From Salinicola sp. (lineage in GTDB: Bacteria; Pseudomonadota; Gammaproteobacteria; Pseudomonadales; Halomonadaceae), in contig NZNW01000111.1 in NCBI GenBank assembly GCA_002695065.1, positions 1 through 46,987 on the forward strand: a DNA stretch of 46,987 nt, written 5' to 3'. Shown piece by piece: positions 15,408 to 24,442 of the stretch. A program made the position numbers and the translations under genes. Numbering within the stretch: position 1 is the stretch's first letter; each line of letters opens with the position of its first letter. Below the pieces are notes generated by a model that was not told the origin of the DNA, ran no database searches, and saw only the letters and a program-made list of their open reading frames with translations.

Positions 15408-16118
15408 ATGAACCTGATCCTGCTAGAGCCCGACGAGTGGCTGGACGACTCCCACGCCGCCATTCGTGACCCGCGCCGCCTGCGCCACCTCGTCGATGTC
15501 CACCGCGCGACCCCCGGTGACAGCCTGACGGTGGGTGCCCTGGATGGCTTGATGGGCCGCGGGGAGCTGCTCGCGCTGAGCGACACCGAGGCGCGGTTCC
15601 GGATCACCCTCGACCGCGAGCCGCCGGCGCCACTGCCGGTGCACCTGCTGCTGGCGCTGCCCCGCCCGCGGATGCTGGCGAGGACGCTGGAGCACGTCTC
15701 GGCGCTGGGGGTCAAACGCGTGACCCTGATGCATACCCGACGCGTCGAGAAGAGCTACTGGCAATCCCCCGAACTGAAGCCGGAGAAGATCCGCCAGCAT
15801 CTGCTGCTCGGGCTGGAGCAGGCACGCGACACCCGGCTGCCGGAGATCACGCTGGAGACCCGTTTCAAACCGTTCGTGGAAGATCGACTGCCGACCCTTC
15901 TCGAGGGCCAGCGTGGCCTGCTGGCGCACCCTGGACTTGCCCAGGCCTGCCCCCGCGCCATCACCGAGCCGACGCTGCTGGCGATCGGCCCGGAGGGCGG
16001 TTTCGTCGACTACGAGGTCGAAAGGTTCCTCGAACTGGGCTTCGAGGGGATTCATCTGGGAGAGCGCATTCTGCGCGTGGAAACCGCCGTCACCGCGCTG
16101 CTCGCGCGGCTATTCTGA
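15408..16118 (+). CDS. rsmE: 16S rRNA (uracil1498-N3)-methyltransferase
   Basis: SPOUT-class methyltransferase that modifies U1498 of 16S rRNA. The N-terminal PUA-like part (RLRHLVDVHRATPGDSLTVGALDG) is followed by the SPOUT domain with TRRVEKSYWQSPELKPEKIRQ-type substrate loop. The SAM knot signatures are LLAIGPEGGFVDYEVE and LGERILRVETAVTALLARLF. The start at 15408 (ATG) gives 236 residues; a GTG six codons upstream is an alternative. No strong ribosome site is seen for either. The gene converges with the FlhF-associated gene pair across a 102-bp gap. Confidence 0.94.
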   Translation: MNLILLEPDEWLDDSHAAIRDPRRLRHLVDVHRATPGDSLTVGALDGLMGRGELLALSDTEARFRITLDREPPAPLPVHLLLALPRPRMLARTLEHVSALGVKRVTLMHTRRVEKSYWQSPELKPEKIRQHLLLGLEQARDTRLPEITLETRFKPFVEDRLPTLLEGQRGLLAHPGLAQACPRAITEPTLLAIGPEGGFVDYEVERFLELGFEGIHLGERILRVETAVTALLARLF

Positions 16119-16220
16119 CGCCACCGCCCTATCGACTCGACGGCAGTCGTACCGGCGGCGGTGACCGAGAACTGATGCGCCGCCTCATCGCCGACGACAA
16201 TGGGGAGGTGGCGAGCGGCA

Positions 16221-16673
16221 TCAACCCGCCGAGGCCTGAACCATCGATGGGTGTCGGCTCAGCCAGCTCGCGGGATCGCGAATCAGCTCGATGCCGAGAA
16301 ACCGCGCCGCGGTGACGCCGAGATTATCGAGCAGGCGAGCGCTCTCCTCGTCCAGCGCCGGGAAGGAGACGCCACCACGCGAGTCGTGCAACCAGCACAG
16401 CACGGGGGTCCGCCCGGGACCGACGGGAAACGCCAGCTTGAGCCGTCGGTAGAGATCCGCCACGTCGAGCCGTGCCGTATCCACCCACAACAGCCACCCG
16501 GCCAGAGGCGGTCCCACCTCTTGCTCCCCCACCGCCAGCCAGGTTCTGCCTTCCAGGACGGGCAGCGTGGCCAGCGCCCGCCTCAGCGCCTCGCCCTCCG
16601 GCTCGCCGACCACTCGCAGGGAGAGCGCGCCGGGGCTCAGCCGGGCGCGCAGGCCGGCCGCCTGGTCGCTCAC
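16221..16673 (-). CDS. Unknown 150-residue protein coupled to FlhF-like gene
   Basis: Not recognised with certainty. The gene overlaps the 3' end of the extended flhF by 4 bp (ATGA), so the two are probably translated together. The protein has no Walker A motif, signal peptide or membrane segment. It shows alternating hydrophobic strands (LSLRVVG, TWLAVGE, AGWLLWVDTARLD, PVLCWLHD) and a C-terminal helix-strand RLLDNLGVTAARFLGIEL. That last pattern resembles the C-terminal part of MinD/FlhG-type ATPases, which are the normal partners of FlhF. A P-loop-less FlhG-like remnant is one possibility, and a low-confidence one. Start codon and frame are well supported by the overlap and by coding-like composition. 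Confidence 0.7.
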   Translation of the reverse strand: MSDQAAGLRARLSPGALSLRVVGEPEGEALRRALATLPVLEGRTWLAVGEQEVGPPLAGWLLWVDTARLDVADLYRRLKLAFPVGPGRTPVLCWLHDSRGGVSFPALDEESARLLDNLGVTAARFLGIELIRDPASWLSRHPSMVQASAG

Positions 16674-18943
16674 GCCGCCACGGCCACGTCGGCAGACGTG
16701 ACCATTCCCGCCCTCGCCAGCGCGGCGTGAGCGCTCAGCGTATCCATGAGCGCCTCAAGCAGGGCCTTGGGACGACGTCCGCAACGACGCTGGGCGATGC
16801 CCGACAAGCTGGCCCGCACGTCCATCGCCCAGGCCTGCTCCTCTTCGCTCAGACGTAGCGCCAGCGCTGCCAGCATCGCGGCCAGGTGCCAGCGCTGCTC
16901 GCCGTCGTGGGTCGCCAGGCCGCGATCTATCAGAATCCGGTCCGCCTGCCGCGTCATGCCGGGCAGGGCATCGCCGGCAAACGCCGATGGCAGGCGCGAG
17001 GCGGCATCGAAGCCGGCTTGTGCGGTGCCGAGCCAGTAGCGGCTCGCCAATCGGCGGCCGTCGTCGCGGTCGCGAACTTCTCCATGCCAGGCGACGACCG
17101 GCAGAGCGTGATGATCCTGCCGGCGCTGGCTGATGCTCGTCTCCAGTCGCGTCACATGGAGATCCGCCGCGCGGCCCTGGTGACGCACCGTCCACTTGCC
17201 GACGCTTTCGCCCAACGCCATCGCCTGCGATAGCGCCAGCCATTCGCCAGCGTGACGCAGGCGGCGATTTCCCGTGACCGACGCCAACCAGCCCTGCCCC
17301 TGGCTATCGAGACCTTCCAGCTCCGGGACATCCGGCAGCTGCGCGAACAGGTGCCAGCCGACGCCGAGCGGTCGCGCCCACTCCAGCTGCCCGCGCTGGC
17401 CGGCCGGCAGCCGATGGCGTGGCCAGGCCAGCGGCTGCGGCATGCCGTGATGGTCCAGCGAGACCAGCGGCATCGCCCGGTCGACACCGCTGACATTGCC
17501 ACTCTTGGACCAGTACAGCGCATGGGAGGTGCGGCTGGAGGCCACCAGCCGCTGCTGCGTCATGTCGTCCATGAGTCGCGCGAAATCGCCGGAGGCGGCC
17601 CCGACGCGATTGGCGCGATGCCAGACCTGTTCGAGCAGCGCCATGCCCAGATTGTGCTGTCTCAAGGTGCCGAGTGTCGTCTCCAGCGCGCCGCCCTGGC
17701 GCAGCACACCGCGGGAGAGCGCCTGCTGGCGGGCCCGCGGCAGGGGTAGCGCTTCCGTTTCCCGAAGCTCGTCGAAGGGCGAATTTCCCGCCAGCGACAG
17801 CGCTTCGGTGAGCAGCGCGTCGGCCTCCACCCGCTCGAGATCTTCCGGCACGCGCTGCCCCCGGGACACATAGCAGAGCTTGAGACGATGGCGCATGACC
17901 ACATCGAGCACGCTGCCCAGGCGCGCCGCTTCGTCGAGCTTGGTCAGGATGCAGCCCCACAGCGGCTCCCCGGCATCCAGCGACGCCTGCTGCCAGGCTT
18001 CGATGACCTGCGCCAGGGTATCGCCGTGGCTGGCGGCGTTGAGCACGAGCACGCGTCTCGCCGGTGCGGGCCCTTCGGCCAGGCGTGCGATCTCCCCCAC
18101 CAACCGCTGGTCGCGCTGACTCATGCCGACGGTATCGATCACCGTCAATTTCTTCCCCGCGCTGCGTGACAGCAAGGCGCGACGCGGTTGCGTCAGTCTG
18201 GCGACCAGCTCCCCCAGATCGCCATCCTCCTCGAGCGCGTGAACCTCGGTGCCCAGCAGCCTGGCGTAGATTCGCAACTGCTCCGCGGCGCCGATTCGAT
18301 AGCTGTCCGTGGTCACCAGTGCCACCTCCTTGGGCCCGTGGCGCATCACGTAGCGAGAGGCCAGTTTCGCCGTGGTGGTGGTCTTGCCGACACCGGTGGG
18401 ACCGACCAGCGCGAACACTCCGCCATCGGCGAACAGCGCGTCCTCGTCCTCCAGCCATGTCAGCCGCGAGCGCAGCTGGCGCAGCAGCCAGGCCTCCACG
18501 GCGGGAGATTCGGGGGGCTCGTCGCGCAGCTCTTCCGGCGGATCCTGAAGGAGATCGTCGGCCAGCGATGCGCTGAACCCCGCCTGGATCAGGCGGCGAT
18601 GCAACGAGGCCGTCAGCGATGGCGAACCGGCCCGCGAGGAAGCGGCGTTGTCATGCAGCAGCGCACGCACGTCATCCAGCAAGCGGCGGTTGAGCGCCTC
18701 GAGCGTCTCCACCGTGGGCGTGGCGGCGGGCTCCGGCATGGCCGCCGCCGCGGGACTCGCCTGCGCCGCCGACGGGTCGAGACCGGCCAGCGCCTGCTCA
18801 TGCGCCTGCTCCGGCATGGCGATGATTTCGACACCCCCTTCGACCGCACGGTTGGAGAGGATCAGCACCTCATCCCCCAGTGCCGACCTCACCTGACGCA
18901 TGGCCTCGCGGCTGTTACTGGCTATGAAACGTTGGACGCCCAT
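16670..18943 (-). CDS. flhF: FlhF-type SRP GTPase with a large C-terminal extension
   Basis: FlhF is a signal-recognition-particle-like GTPase that sets the place and number of polar flagella. Residues 1-45 match the FlhF N-terminal B domain (MGVQRFIASNSREAMRQVR, ALGDEVLILSNRAVEGGVE). Residues 46-150 are Ala/Pro-rich linker and helical N region. The G domain has G1 GPTGVGKTTT (181-190), TTDSYRIGAAEQL (211-223), G3 DTVGMSQRD (270-278) and G4 TKLDEAARLG (334-343). The GTPase core ends near residue 386, where FlhF proteins normally stop, but this protein runs to 757. The last ~370 residues match nothing I recognise. The start at 18943 has GAGGAAG upstream. No flagellar gene lies within the window. 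Confidence 0.85.
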   Translation of the reverse strand: MGVQRFIASNSREAMRQVRSALGDEVLILSNRAVEGGVEIIAMPEQAHEQALAGLDPSAAQASPAAAAMPEPAATPTVETLEALNRRLLDDVRALLHDNAASSRAGSPSLTASLHRRLIQAGFSASLADDLLQDPPEELRDEPPESPAVEAWLLRQLRSRLTWLEDEDALFADGGVFALVGPTGVGKTTTTAKLASRYVMRHGPKEVALVTTDSYRIGAAEQLRIYARLLGTEVHALEEDGDLGELVARLTQPRRALLSRSAGKKLTVIDTVGMSQRDQRLVGEIARLAEGPAPARRVLVLNAASHGDTLAQVIEAWQQASLDAGEPLWGCILTKLDEAARLGSVLDVVMRHRLKLCYVSRGQRVPEDLERVEADALLTEALSLAGNSPFDELRETEALPLPRARQQALSRGVLRQGGALETTLGTLRQHNLGMALLEQVWHRANRVGAASGDFARLMDDMTQQRLVASSRTSHALYWSKSGNVSGVDRAMPLVSLDHHGMPQPLAWPRHRLPAGQRGQLEWARPLGVGWHLFAQLPDVPELEGLDSQGQGWLASVTGNRRLRHAGEWLALSQAMALGESVGKWTVRHQGRAADLHVTRLETSISQRRQDHHALPVVAWHGEVRDRDDGRRLASRYWLGTAQAGFDAASRLPSAFAGDALPGMTRQADRILIDRGLATHDGEQRWHLAAMLAALALRLSEEEQAWAMDVRASLSGIAQRRCGRRPKALLEALMDTLSAHAALARAGMVTSADVAVAA

Positions 18944-19139
18944 GACTTCCTCGATGGTTCGGGGCAGTCCGCCAGGAGTCGCTGACCGCCGCTGAAGATT
19001 CGCGGCCATAGTCTGCCAGTCACCGGAGGCCGGGCATGGCCGGGAATGGCGGTCAAAACGGTGCCAATTCCGAGGCTGGGCGATAGGGAAGCGACGCGCG
19101 GTGGCGATCCGTCGAGGAGAGGATGGCAACCGGCGGATG

Positions 19140-19167
19140 CGCGATGCGGGAAGGTTCCCGCATCGCG
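19140..19167 (-). terminator. Terminator-like hairpin after the lytic transglycosylase gene
   Basis: An 11-bp perfect stem (19140-19150 with 19157-19167) with a 6-nt loop begins 12 bp past the stop codon on the minus strand. It lacks a T-run. It separates mltB from flhF, which lie on the same strand. Confidence 0.6.
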
Positions 19168-19178
19168 TCGAGGTGGGG

Positions 19179-20537
19179 TCAGCCGTTGGTCAGCCGCTGG
19201 ATCAGGGACTGGGTCGGATAGCCGTCGGGAGTGACGCCAATGCTGCGCTGGTAGGCCCGCAGTCCGGCGCGGGTGTTGGGGCCGACCAGGCCATCCGGTG
19301 TGCCGACATCGAAACCGTGGTCGTTGAGGCCCTGCTGCATGCGACGGATGCGATCACGCGATAGCGCCGGCTCGTCCCGTGGCCACTCGCCCTGGATTCC
19401 CGGTCGTCCGGCCAGCCGGTCCGACAGCGTGGCGACGGCCAGCGCGTAGCTGGTCGAGGCGTTGTAGCGCATGATCACGCGGAAGTTGTGGCCGACCAGA
19501 AACGCCGGCCCCCGGGCCCCCGCGGGGGCGATCACCGAGGCCTGGTCGAAGTTGGGCAGAGGCTGGCCGTCGAGACGCTTCACGCCCTGCGCCTGCCATG
19601 CCTGGGTCGCGTGGCGCACCGACAGCTCGGTCTGGGAGTAATCGAAGCCGTCCGGCAAAGTGACCTCGACGCCCCAGGGTTGTCCGCGCTGCCAGCCGGA
19701 AGCATCCAGGTAGTTGGCCGTCGAGCCCATCACGTCGGGAATGCTGCCCCAGATATCCCGGCGGCCATCGCCGTCCTCGTCAACCGCGTAGGCCAGAAAG
19801 CTGCTCGGGATGAACTGGGTATGACCCATCGCCCCGGCCCAGGAGCCCCGCATGTGATCCCGGTCGATATCGCCGTTCTGCAGTATCTTGAGCGCGGCCA
19901 TCAGCTCGCCACGCGCAAACGACTGACGGCGGCCGTCGAAGCCCAGCGTCGAGAGCGCATCGATGGTTTCGAAGTCGCCGAAGTTGCTGCCGTAGTTGCT
20001 CTCGATCCCCCAGATGGCAACGATGATCTCCCCGGGGACGCCATATTGCCGGGTGACCTCCTCCACCGTGGCCCGGTTGGCGGCAAGGCGCTCGCGACCA
20101 TTGGAGACGCGCGACGCCGAGACGGCGCTGTCGAGATAGCTCCAGATCTGGCGGGTGAACTCGGGCTGGGAGCGGTCGTACTCGAGAATGCGGGGCTGGT
20201 AACTGACCCGATCGAACGCTTGCGCCAGCGTCGCCTGATCGATGCCTTCGGCGGCCGCCCGCTGCCGGAACTCATCGACCCAGGCATCGAATCCGGCCGG
20301 ATCCTGCGCGATCCCGGCATCCGCGGCAGCGCTGGAATCTGCAGTAGTCTCCTCGGTCGCCGTCCGGGCGTCGGACGCGCTGGACGTCGTCTCCCGGGGA
20401 GCGGTGGAGGAGATCGTTTCGCCGGCGCGACTTTTCGACGCGGTATGGGTATCGGCGACGCTCTGGCATCCCAGTAGCGCCAGTGAGAGGCAGAGCGAGA
20501 GTGTGGCGGGGGCCTTGAGCGGTAGTGAACGCTTCAC
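19179..20537 (-). CDS. Lytic murein transglycosylase B-type lipoprotein with C-terminal PG-binding domain
   Basis: Cleaves the MurNAc-GlcNAc bond of peptidoglycan to give 1,6-anhydro ends. The N-terminus is a lipoprotein signal with lipobox LALLGCQ (C24), then a Ser/Thr-rich linker to about residue 75. The SLT_2/MltB catalytic domain spans about 80-380, with the catalytic glutamate at E179 in AIWGIESNYG and the motifs GAMGHTQFIPSSF and YLDASGWQRGQPWG. A peptidoglycan_binding_1 domain ends the protein (about 390-450, RIRRMQQGLNDHGFDVGTPDGLVGPNTRAGLRAYQ, given here only as landmarks). The start is GTG with an AAGGATG ribosome site. Length 452. Its anhydro-muropeptide products are what AmgK/MurU eventually recycle. 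Confidence 0.9.
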   Translation of the reverse strand: MKRSLPLKAPATLSLCLSLALLGCQSVADTHTASKSRAGETISSTAPRETTSSASDARTATEETTADSSAAADAGIAQDPAGFDAWVDEFRQRAAAEGIDQATLAQAFDRVSYQPRILEYDRSQPEFTRQIWSYLDSAVSASRVSNGRERLAANRATVEEVTRQYGVPGEIIVAIWGIESNYGSNFGDFETIDALSTLGFDGRRQSFARGELMAALKILQNGDIDRDHMRGSWAGAMGHTQFIPSSFLAYAVDEDGDGRRDIWGSIPDVMGSTANYLDASGWQRGQPWGVEVTLPDGFDYSQTELSVRHATQAWQAQGVKRLDGQPLPNFDQASVIAPAGARGPAFLVGHNFRVIMRYNASTSYALAVATLSDRLAGRPGIQGEWPRDEPALSRDRIRRMQQGLNDHGFDVGTPDGLVGPNTRAGLRAYQRSIGVTPDGYPTQSLIQRLTNG

Positions 20538-20812
20538 GGGGGCACATCCTTATGCTGAGGTGGTTCCAGGAGAGGCTGGATGCCGACGCGGTTGCGCTGG
20601 CGGATTGCACCGCAGTGTAGCGTATCCCGTCGTCCGGGGTAGCGACCCGCGCCGGGGCAGCCGCCATCCATCGCAACCTATGGCTAGGTGTATATCGGCG
20701 TGGTAAAGTCGGACCAACGCCACCATTCGGTTTCCATAATTTATTAATACTTTCAATAATTTCGCGCTCAGCGAACCATGACCAGGCGTTTACTGAAGGG
20801 AGGAGAGACACC

Positions 20813-21007
20813 ATGCCGGGCCACATGCCTAGCCAGCTTTCGCTGACATGCGCGACCTGTCGTATTGGTGCCCCGACTCGTATCGGTGCCCAGACTCTGC
20901 CATCCATTGCTGGCACGATCGCACTTCGGAGCCAGACCCCCGCCTGGATGCTGGCACCTCGCGGCGTTCGTCGTCCTTACCTGACCGATCCGCCCCAGCG
21001 CCTCTGA
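20813..21007 (+). CDS. Possible small protein of 64 residues
   Basis: Hypothetical. The case for it is the ribosome site: AGGAG sits 7 nt before the ATG in a purine-rich run (20796-20807), better than most real starts in the window, with an AT-rich possible promoter 50-80 bp upstream. The predicted peptide has a CATCRIG segment near residue 13 and an internal hexapeptide duplication (RIGAPT then RIGAQT). It has no signal peptide or membrane helix and resembles nothing I know. It may instead be a leader ORF for the mrp operon, 280 bp downstream, or not translated at all. Confidence 0.35.
   Translation: MPGHMPSQLSLTCATCRIGAPTRIGAQTLPSIAGTIALRSQTPAWMLAPRGVRRPYLTDPPQRL
20861..20896. repeat. Tandem 18-bp direct repeat
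   Basis: Two adjacent 18-bp units (20861-20878 and 20879-20896) differ at two positions. In the small-ORF frame they encode a duplicated six-residue unit, so the duplication keeps the frame. Confidence 0.8.
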
Positions 21008-21287
21008 TCCGGCGACAGCTACCCCATGGCATCATGGGTATCGCCATCGCCACTTGTCCGTAGACGGCTACCGCTTCGTCTTGCGCGGAGAAAGGCCATC
21101 ATCGCCCCGACGTCGACCACGCCCCAAGACGCACGCCTCGTGTGACTGGCAACATCGCTTACACTGAGGCGAGATGGGGTCGCGGATCGATCGCGACGGC
21201 GCGAACCGAAGCTCGAGCCGACCGGCTGCCGCCATGAGGCAGATCGAGAAACGGGCCTCCCTGATCCAAGAATAGAGCGACAACTTC

Positions 21288-24092
21288 ATGTCACTGCCGC
21301 TGATCGTTCTGCTGCCGCTACTGGGCAGCCTCGTACCGTTGCTGAGCAGTAACCGGCAACGCAACCTCAATGCCTGGTCCACCGCCCTGCTTCCCGCGAT
21401 CGCGCTGGGCATCGTGATCGCCCATGCCCCGGGCGTGGTGGCGGGCGAGGTCTACCACTCCAGCATGAGCTGGGTGCCGCAACTGGGCCTCGATCTGGCA
21501 TTCCGGCTCGACGGCCTCTCGCTGCTGTTCCTGCTGTTGATTCTGGGTATCGGGCTGCTGATCATTCTCTACGCCCGCTACTACCTGGCGCCCGAAGACA
21601 GCATGCCGCGCTTCTACGCCTACCTGATGCTGTTCATGACCTCCATGATCGGCATCGTGATGGCCGACAACCTGTTGTTGCTGTGGGTGTTCTGGGAGTT
21701 GACCAGCCTGTCGTCGTTCTTGCTGATCGGCTACTGGTATCAGCAGAGCGAGGCACGTCGCGGCGCGCGCATGGCACTGGCGGTCACCGGCATGGGCGGG
21801 TTGGCGATGCTGGCCGGCTTCCTGCTGATCGGCCATATCGTCGGCACCTACGACATGCAGACGGTGCTCGACAGCCGCGAGCTGATCCAGGCCGACCCGC
21901 GCTATCTGCCGGCGCTGCTGCTGGTGCTGCTCGGCGCGTTCACCAAGTCGGCGCAGTTCCCTTTCCACTTCTGGCTTCCGCATGCGATGGCCGCACCGAC
22001 ACCGGTCTCGGCGTTCCTGCACTCCGCCACCATGGTCAAGGCGGGCGTCTTCCTGCTCGCCCGCCTGCACCCGGCGCTGGCCGGTTCCCAGCTATGGCTC
22101 TACATCGTCACCCTCACCGGGCTGGTGACGATGATCTACGCCGCCTATTTCGCCCTGCTCAAGTACGACCTCAAGGGCGTGCTGGCGTTCTCCACCGTGA
22201 GCCACCTGGGCCTGATCACCATGCTGTTCGGGCTGGACAGCAAGCTGGCCGTGGTGGCGGGGCTCTTCCACATCATCAACCACGCCACGTTCAAGGCGGC
22301 GCTGTTCATGTCCTCCGGGATCATCGATCACGAGACCGGCACGCGGGACATCCGCAAGCTGAGCGGGCTGCGCCGCAGCATGCCGATGACGGCGGCGCTG
22401 GCGGGCCTGGCCGCAGCCTCGATGGCGGGAGTGCCCCTGTTCAACGGCTTCATCTCCAAGGAGATGATGCTGACCGAGACCCTGGAGAGCGGCCTGCTGG
22501 GCGGCCTGGCCTGGCTGATCCCGGTCCTGGCGACGCTCGGCAGCGTGCTGTCGGTGGCCTATTCGCTGCGTCTGATTCGGAATGTGTTCTTCGGCCCGGA
22601 GGCGAAGGAGCTTCCCAAGACGCCGCATGAAGCACCGTTTTGGATGCGCCTGCCCATGCTGATACTGGTCGGCCTGTGCATCGTCATCGGGCTGATACCG
22701 GCGGTGATGGTTTCCGGGCTGCTCGATGCCGCCGCCCGGGTCACGATCCTGGCGCCGAGGCCGGAGCTTCATCTGTCGATCTGGCACGGCTTCAACCTGC
22801 CGCTGCTGATGAGCGCCATCGCGCTGGCCGGCGGTGTCGGCATCTATGCCGTGCGCCGCAACCTGTTCAGCTTTCAGCGCCAGTTCCCCCAGCGCAACGC
22901 GCTGATGATCTTCGAGCACAGCGTGCGGCGCCTGCTGCAGTGGACCCAGGTCACCATCGACCGGCTCGAGAACGGCTCGCTGCAGCGCTACATGCTGTGG
23001 CTGATCGTGGCGGTGCTGTTCCTCACCGGCAGCGGACTGCTGGATCTCGATCAGCTGCAGGGCTCGCGCCAGCCGCAGCCGCTCGACGGCCTGCTGCTCG
23101 CCGGCGCCGGCATCACCATCCTGGCGGGCCTGGGGACCGCCGTTCTCCACCGCCGCCGGCTGGTCTCGCTGATGATGCTGTCGGTGGTGGGGCTGATGGT
23201 ATCGCTGGCATTCGCCCGCTTCTCGGCACCGGACCTGGCGCTGACGCAGCTGGCGGTCGAGGTGGTGACCGTCATTCTGCTGATGCTGGCGCTGTTCTTC
23301 CTGCCCCAGCGCACGCCCAAGGAGTCCAGCGGCGCGCGCGTGGTGAGGGACGTGCTGCTGGCGGCCGGTTTCGGTGGCGTGGTGGCGAGTCTCAACTACG
23401 CCCTGTTGACCCGGCCGCTGGACAGCATCTCCGGCTTCTTTCTCGACAACAGCGTCAGCGGCGGTGGCGGGCACAACGTGGTCAACGTCATCCTGGTCGA
23501 CTTCCGCGGATTCGATACGCTGGGCGAGATCACCGTGCTCTGCATCGCCGCCATCGGCATCTACAAGCTGCTCAATCGCCTGCGCCTGTTCATGCCATCG
23601 AGCGACAGCGAAGGCCGCCCCTGGTCCCGGGATCTGCACCCCATGCTGCTGGCGACCGTGTCGCAAAGCCTGCTGCCGCTGGCGCTGCTGGTGTCGGTAT
23701 TCATCTTCCTGCGGGGCCACAACGAACCCGGCGGCGGCTTCATCGCCGGCCTGGTGACGGCGGTGGCACTGATCCTCCTCTACATCGCCCGGGGCGTGGA
23801 CTGGGCCCAGCAGCGCCTCTCCTTCCAGTACCAGCCGATCGCGGTGACGGGCGTCGCCATCGCCACCCTGACCGGCCTCGGCAGTTGGCTGTTCGGCCAC
23901 AACTTCCTGACCTCCGCCTTCGGCCATTTCTCGATCCCTTACATCGGCGAGATCGAGCTGGCCACAGCGATGCTGTTCGATCTCGGGGTCTACCTGACGG
24001 TCGTCGGCGCCACACTGATGATTCTGGCCAACCTGGGCAAACTGACCACGCGACACCGGCCCAGCAAAGAGAACGAAAAGGAGACCGTCTGA
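21288..24092 (+). CDS. mrpA: Mrp Na+/H+ antiporter subunit A fused to subunit B
   Basis: The large subunit of the multi-subunit Mrp (Pha/Mnh) antiporter, homologous to NuoL of complex I. It exports sodium in exchange for protons at the inner membrane. The key glutamate is E137 ([16 protein letters not shown]), with K220 ([16 protein letters not shown]) and K251 (SATMVKAG) in the proton-path helices. The C-terminal part (about 650-934) contains the MrpA C-terminal helices and then an MrpB domain ([43 protein letters not shown]). At 934 residues this is the fused A' form of group 2 operons. No strong ribosome site is visible before the ATG. The stop overlaps the mrpC start by one base. Confidence 0.95.
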   Translation: MSLPLIVLLPLLGSLVPLLSSNRQRNLNAWSTALLPAIALGIVIAHAPGVVAGEVYHSSMSWVPQLGLDLAFRLDGLSLLFLLLILGIGLLIILYARYYLAPEDSMPRFYAYLMLFMTSMIGIVMADNLLLLWVFWELTSLSSFLLIGYWYQQSEARRGARMALAVTGMGGLAMLAGFLLIGHIVGTYDMQTVLDSRELIQADPRYLPALLLVLLGAFTKSAQFPFHFWLPHAMAAPTPVSAFLHSATMVKAGVFLLARLHPALAGSQLWLYIVTLTGLVTMIYAAYFALLKYDLKGVLAFSTVSHLGLITMLFGLDSKLAVVAGLFHIINHATFKAALFMSSGIIDHETGTRDIRKLSGLRRSMPMTAALAGLAAASMAGVPLFNGFISKEMMLTETLESGLLGGLAWLIPVLATLGSVLSVAYSLRLIRNVFFGPEAKELPKTPHEAPFWMRLPMLILVGLCIVIGLIPAVMVSGLLDAAARVTILAPRPELHLSIWHGFNLPLLMSAIALAGGVGIYAVRRNLFSFQRQFPQRNALMIFEHSVRRLLQWTQVTIDRLENGSLQRYMLWLIVAVLFLTGSGLLDLDQLQGSRQPQPLDGLLLAGAGITILAGLGTAVLHRRRLVSLMMLSVVGLMVSLAFARFSAPDLALTQLAVEVVTVILLMLALFFLPQRTPKESSGARVVRDVLLAAGFGGVVASLNYALLTRPLDSISGFFLDNSVSGGGGHNVVNVILVDFRGFDTLGEITVLCIAAIGIYKLLNRLRLFMPSSDSEGRPWSRDLHPMLLATVSQSLLPLALLVSVFIFLRGHNEPGGGFIAGLVTAVALILLYIARGVDWAQQRLSFQYQPIAVTGVAIATLTGLGSWLFGHNFLTSAFGHFSIPYIGEIELATAMLFDLGVYLTVVGATLMILANLGKLTTRHRPSKENEKETV

Positions 24093-24442
24093 TGGAAGCG
24101 CTCTACGCCACCGTAACCGGTTTCCTGGCCGCCAGCGGTCTCTACCTGGCACTGCGGGGCCGCACCTTCCCCGTGGTCGTGGGACTGACCCTGCTCTCCT
24201 ACGCGGTCAACCTGTTCCTGTTCTCCACCGGCGGGCTCACCACCAACGGCGCGGCGGTCATCCGCGACGGCGTCAATGACTACGCCGATCCGCTCCCCCA
24301 GGCCCTGGTCCTGACCGCCATCGTGATCGGCTTCGCCATGACGGCGTTCTCGGTGATCCTGGCGATGCGCGTGCGCGGCGACCAGGGCAGCGACCAGGTC
24401 AACGACCAGCGCGGCGAAGAGCCGAAGGAGGAGAAGTCATGA
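24092..24442 (+). CDS. mrpC: Mrp antiporter subunit C (NuoK-like)
   Basis: A 116-residue protein with three membrane segments (about 1-20, 27-47, 70-98), homologous to NuoK. Family motifs are GLYLALRGRTFPVVVGLTLL, SYAVNLFLFSTGG, DPLPQALVLTAIVIGFAMTAF. The start codon overlaps the mrpA' stop (TGATG) and is preceded by AAAAGGAGA. The stop overlaps mrpD by 4 bp. The hydrophilic C-terminal tail is rich in Asp, Glu, Gln and Lys. Confidence 0.95.
   Translation: MEALYATVTGFLAASGLYLALRGRTFPVVVGLTLLSYAVNLFLFSTGGLTTNGAAVIRDGVNDYADPLPQALVLTAIVIGFAMTAFSVILAMRVRGDQGSDQVNDQRGEEPKEEKS

Larger units (their letters stand above)
20538..21287. other. 750-bp gap between mltB and the mrp operon
   Basis: This is the longest stretch without an established gene. 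From left to right it holds the mltB upstream region with a TACACT-like -10 on the minus strand (complement of 20614-20619), a strongly AT-rich block (about 20731-20763) unlike its GC-rich surroundings, a possible 64-codon ORF with an excellent ribosome site (20813-21007), a tandem 18-bp repeat, and a 6-bp stem hairpin (21179-21184 with 21192-21197) about 90 bp before mrpA'. Open frames on the minus strand here look random. Confidence 0.6.

Noticed and set aside
20550-20756. 68-codon minus-strand frame in the mltB-mrp gap
   Set aside because: Starts with TTG inside the AT-rich block, has no ribosome site and a random-looking composition.
21141-21165. Sigma54-type promoter upstream of mrpA'
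   Set aside because: The GG and GC dinucleotides are 7 bp apart instead of 10; no consensus.
21068-21412. 114-codon minus-strand frame overlapping the mrpA' start
   Set aside because: Overlaps the real MrpA' N-terminus; no recognisable features.
22092-24152. Minus-strand open frame of 686 codons opposite mrpA'
   Set aside because: Gln/His/Arg-rich shadow of the leucine-rich membrane protein MrpA'; no domain and no ribosome site.
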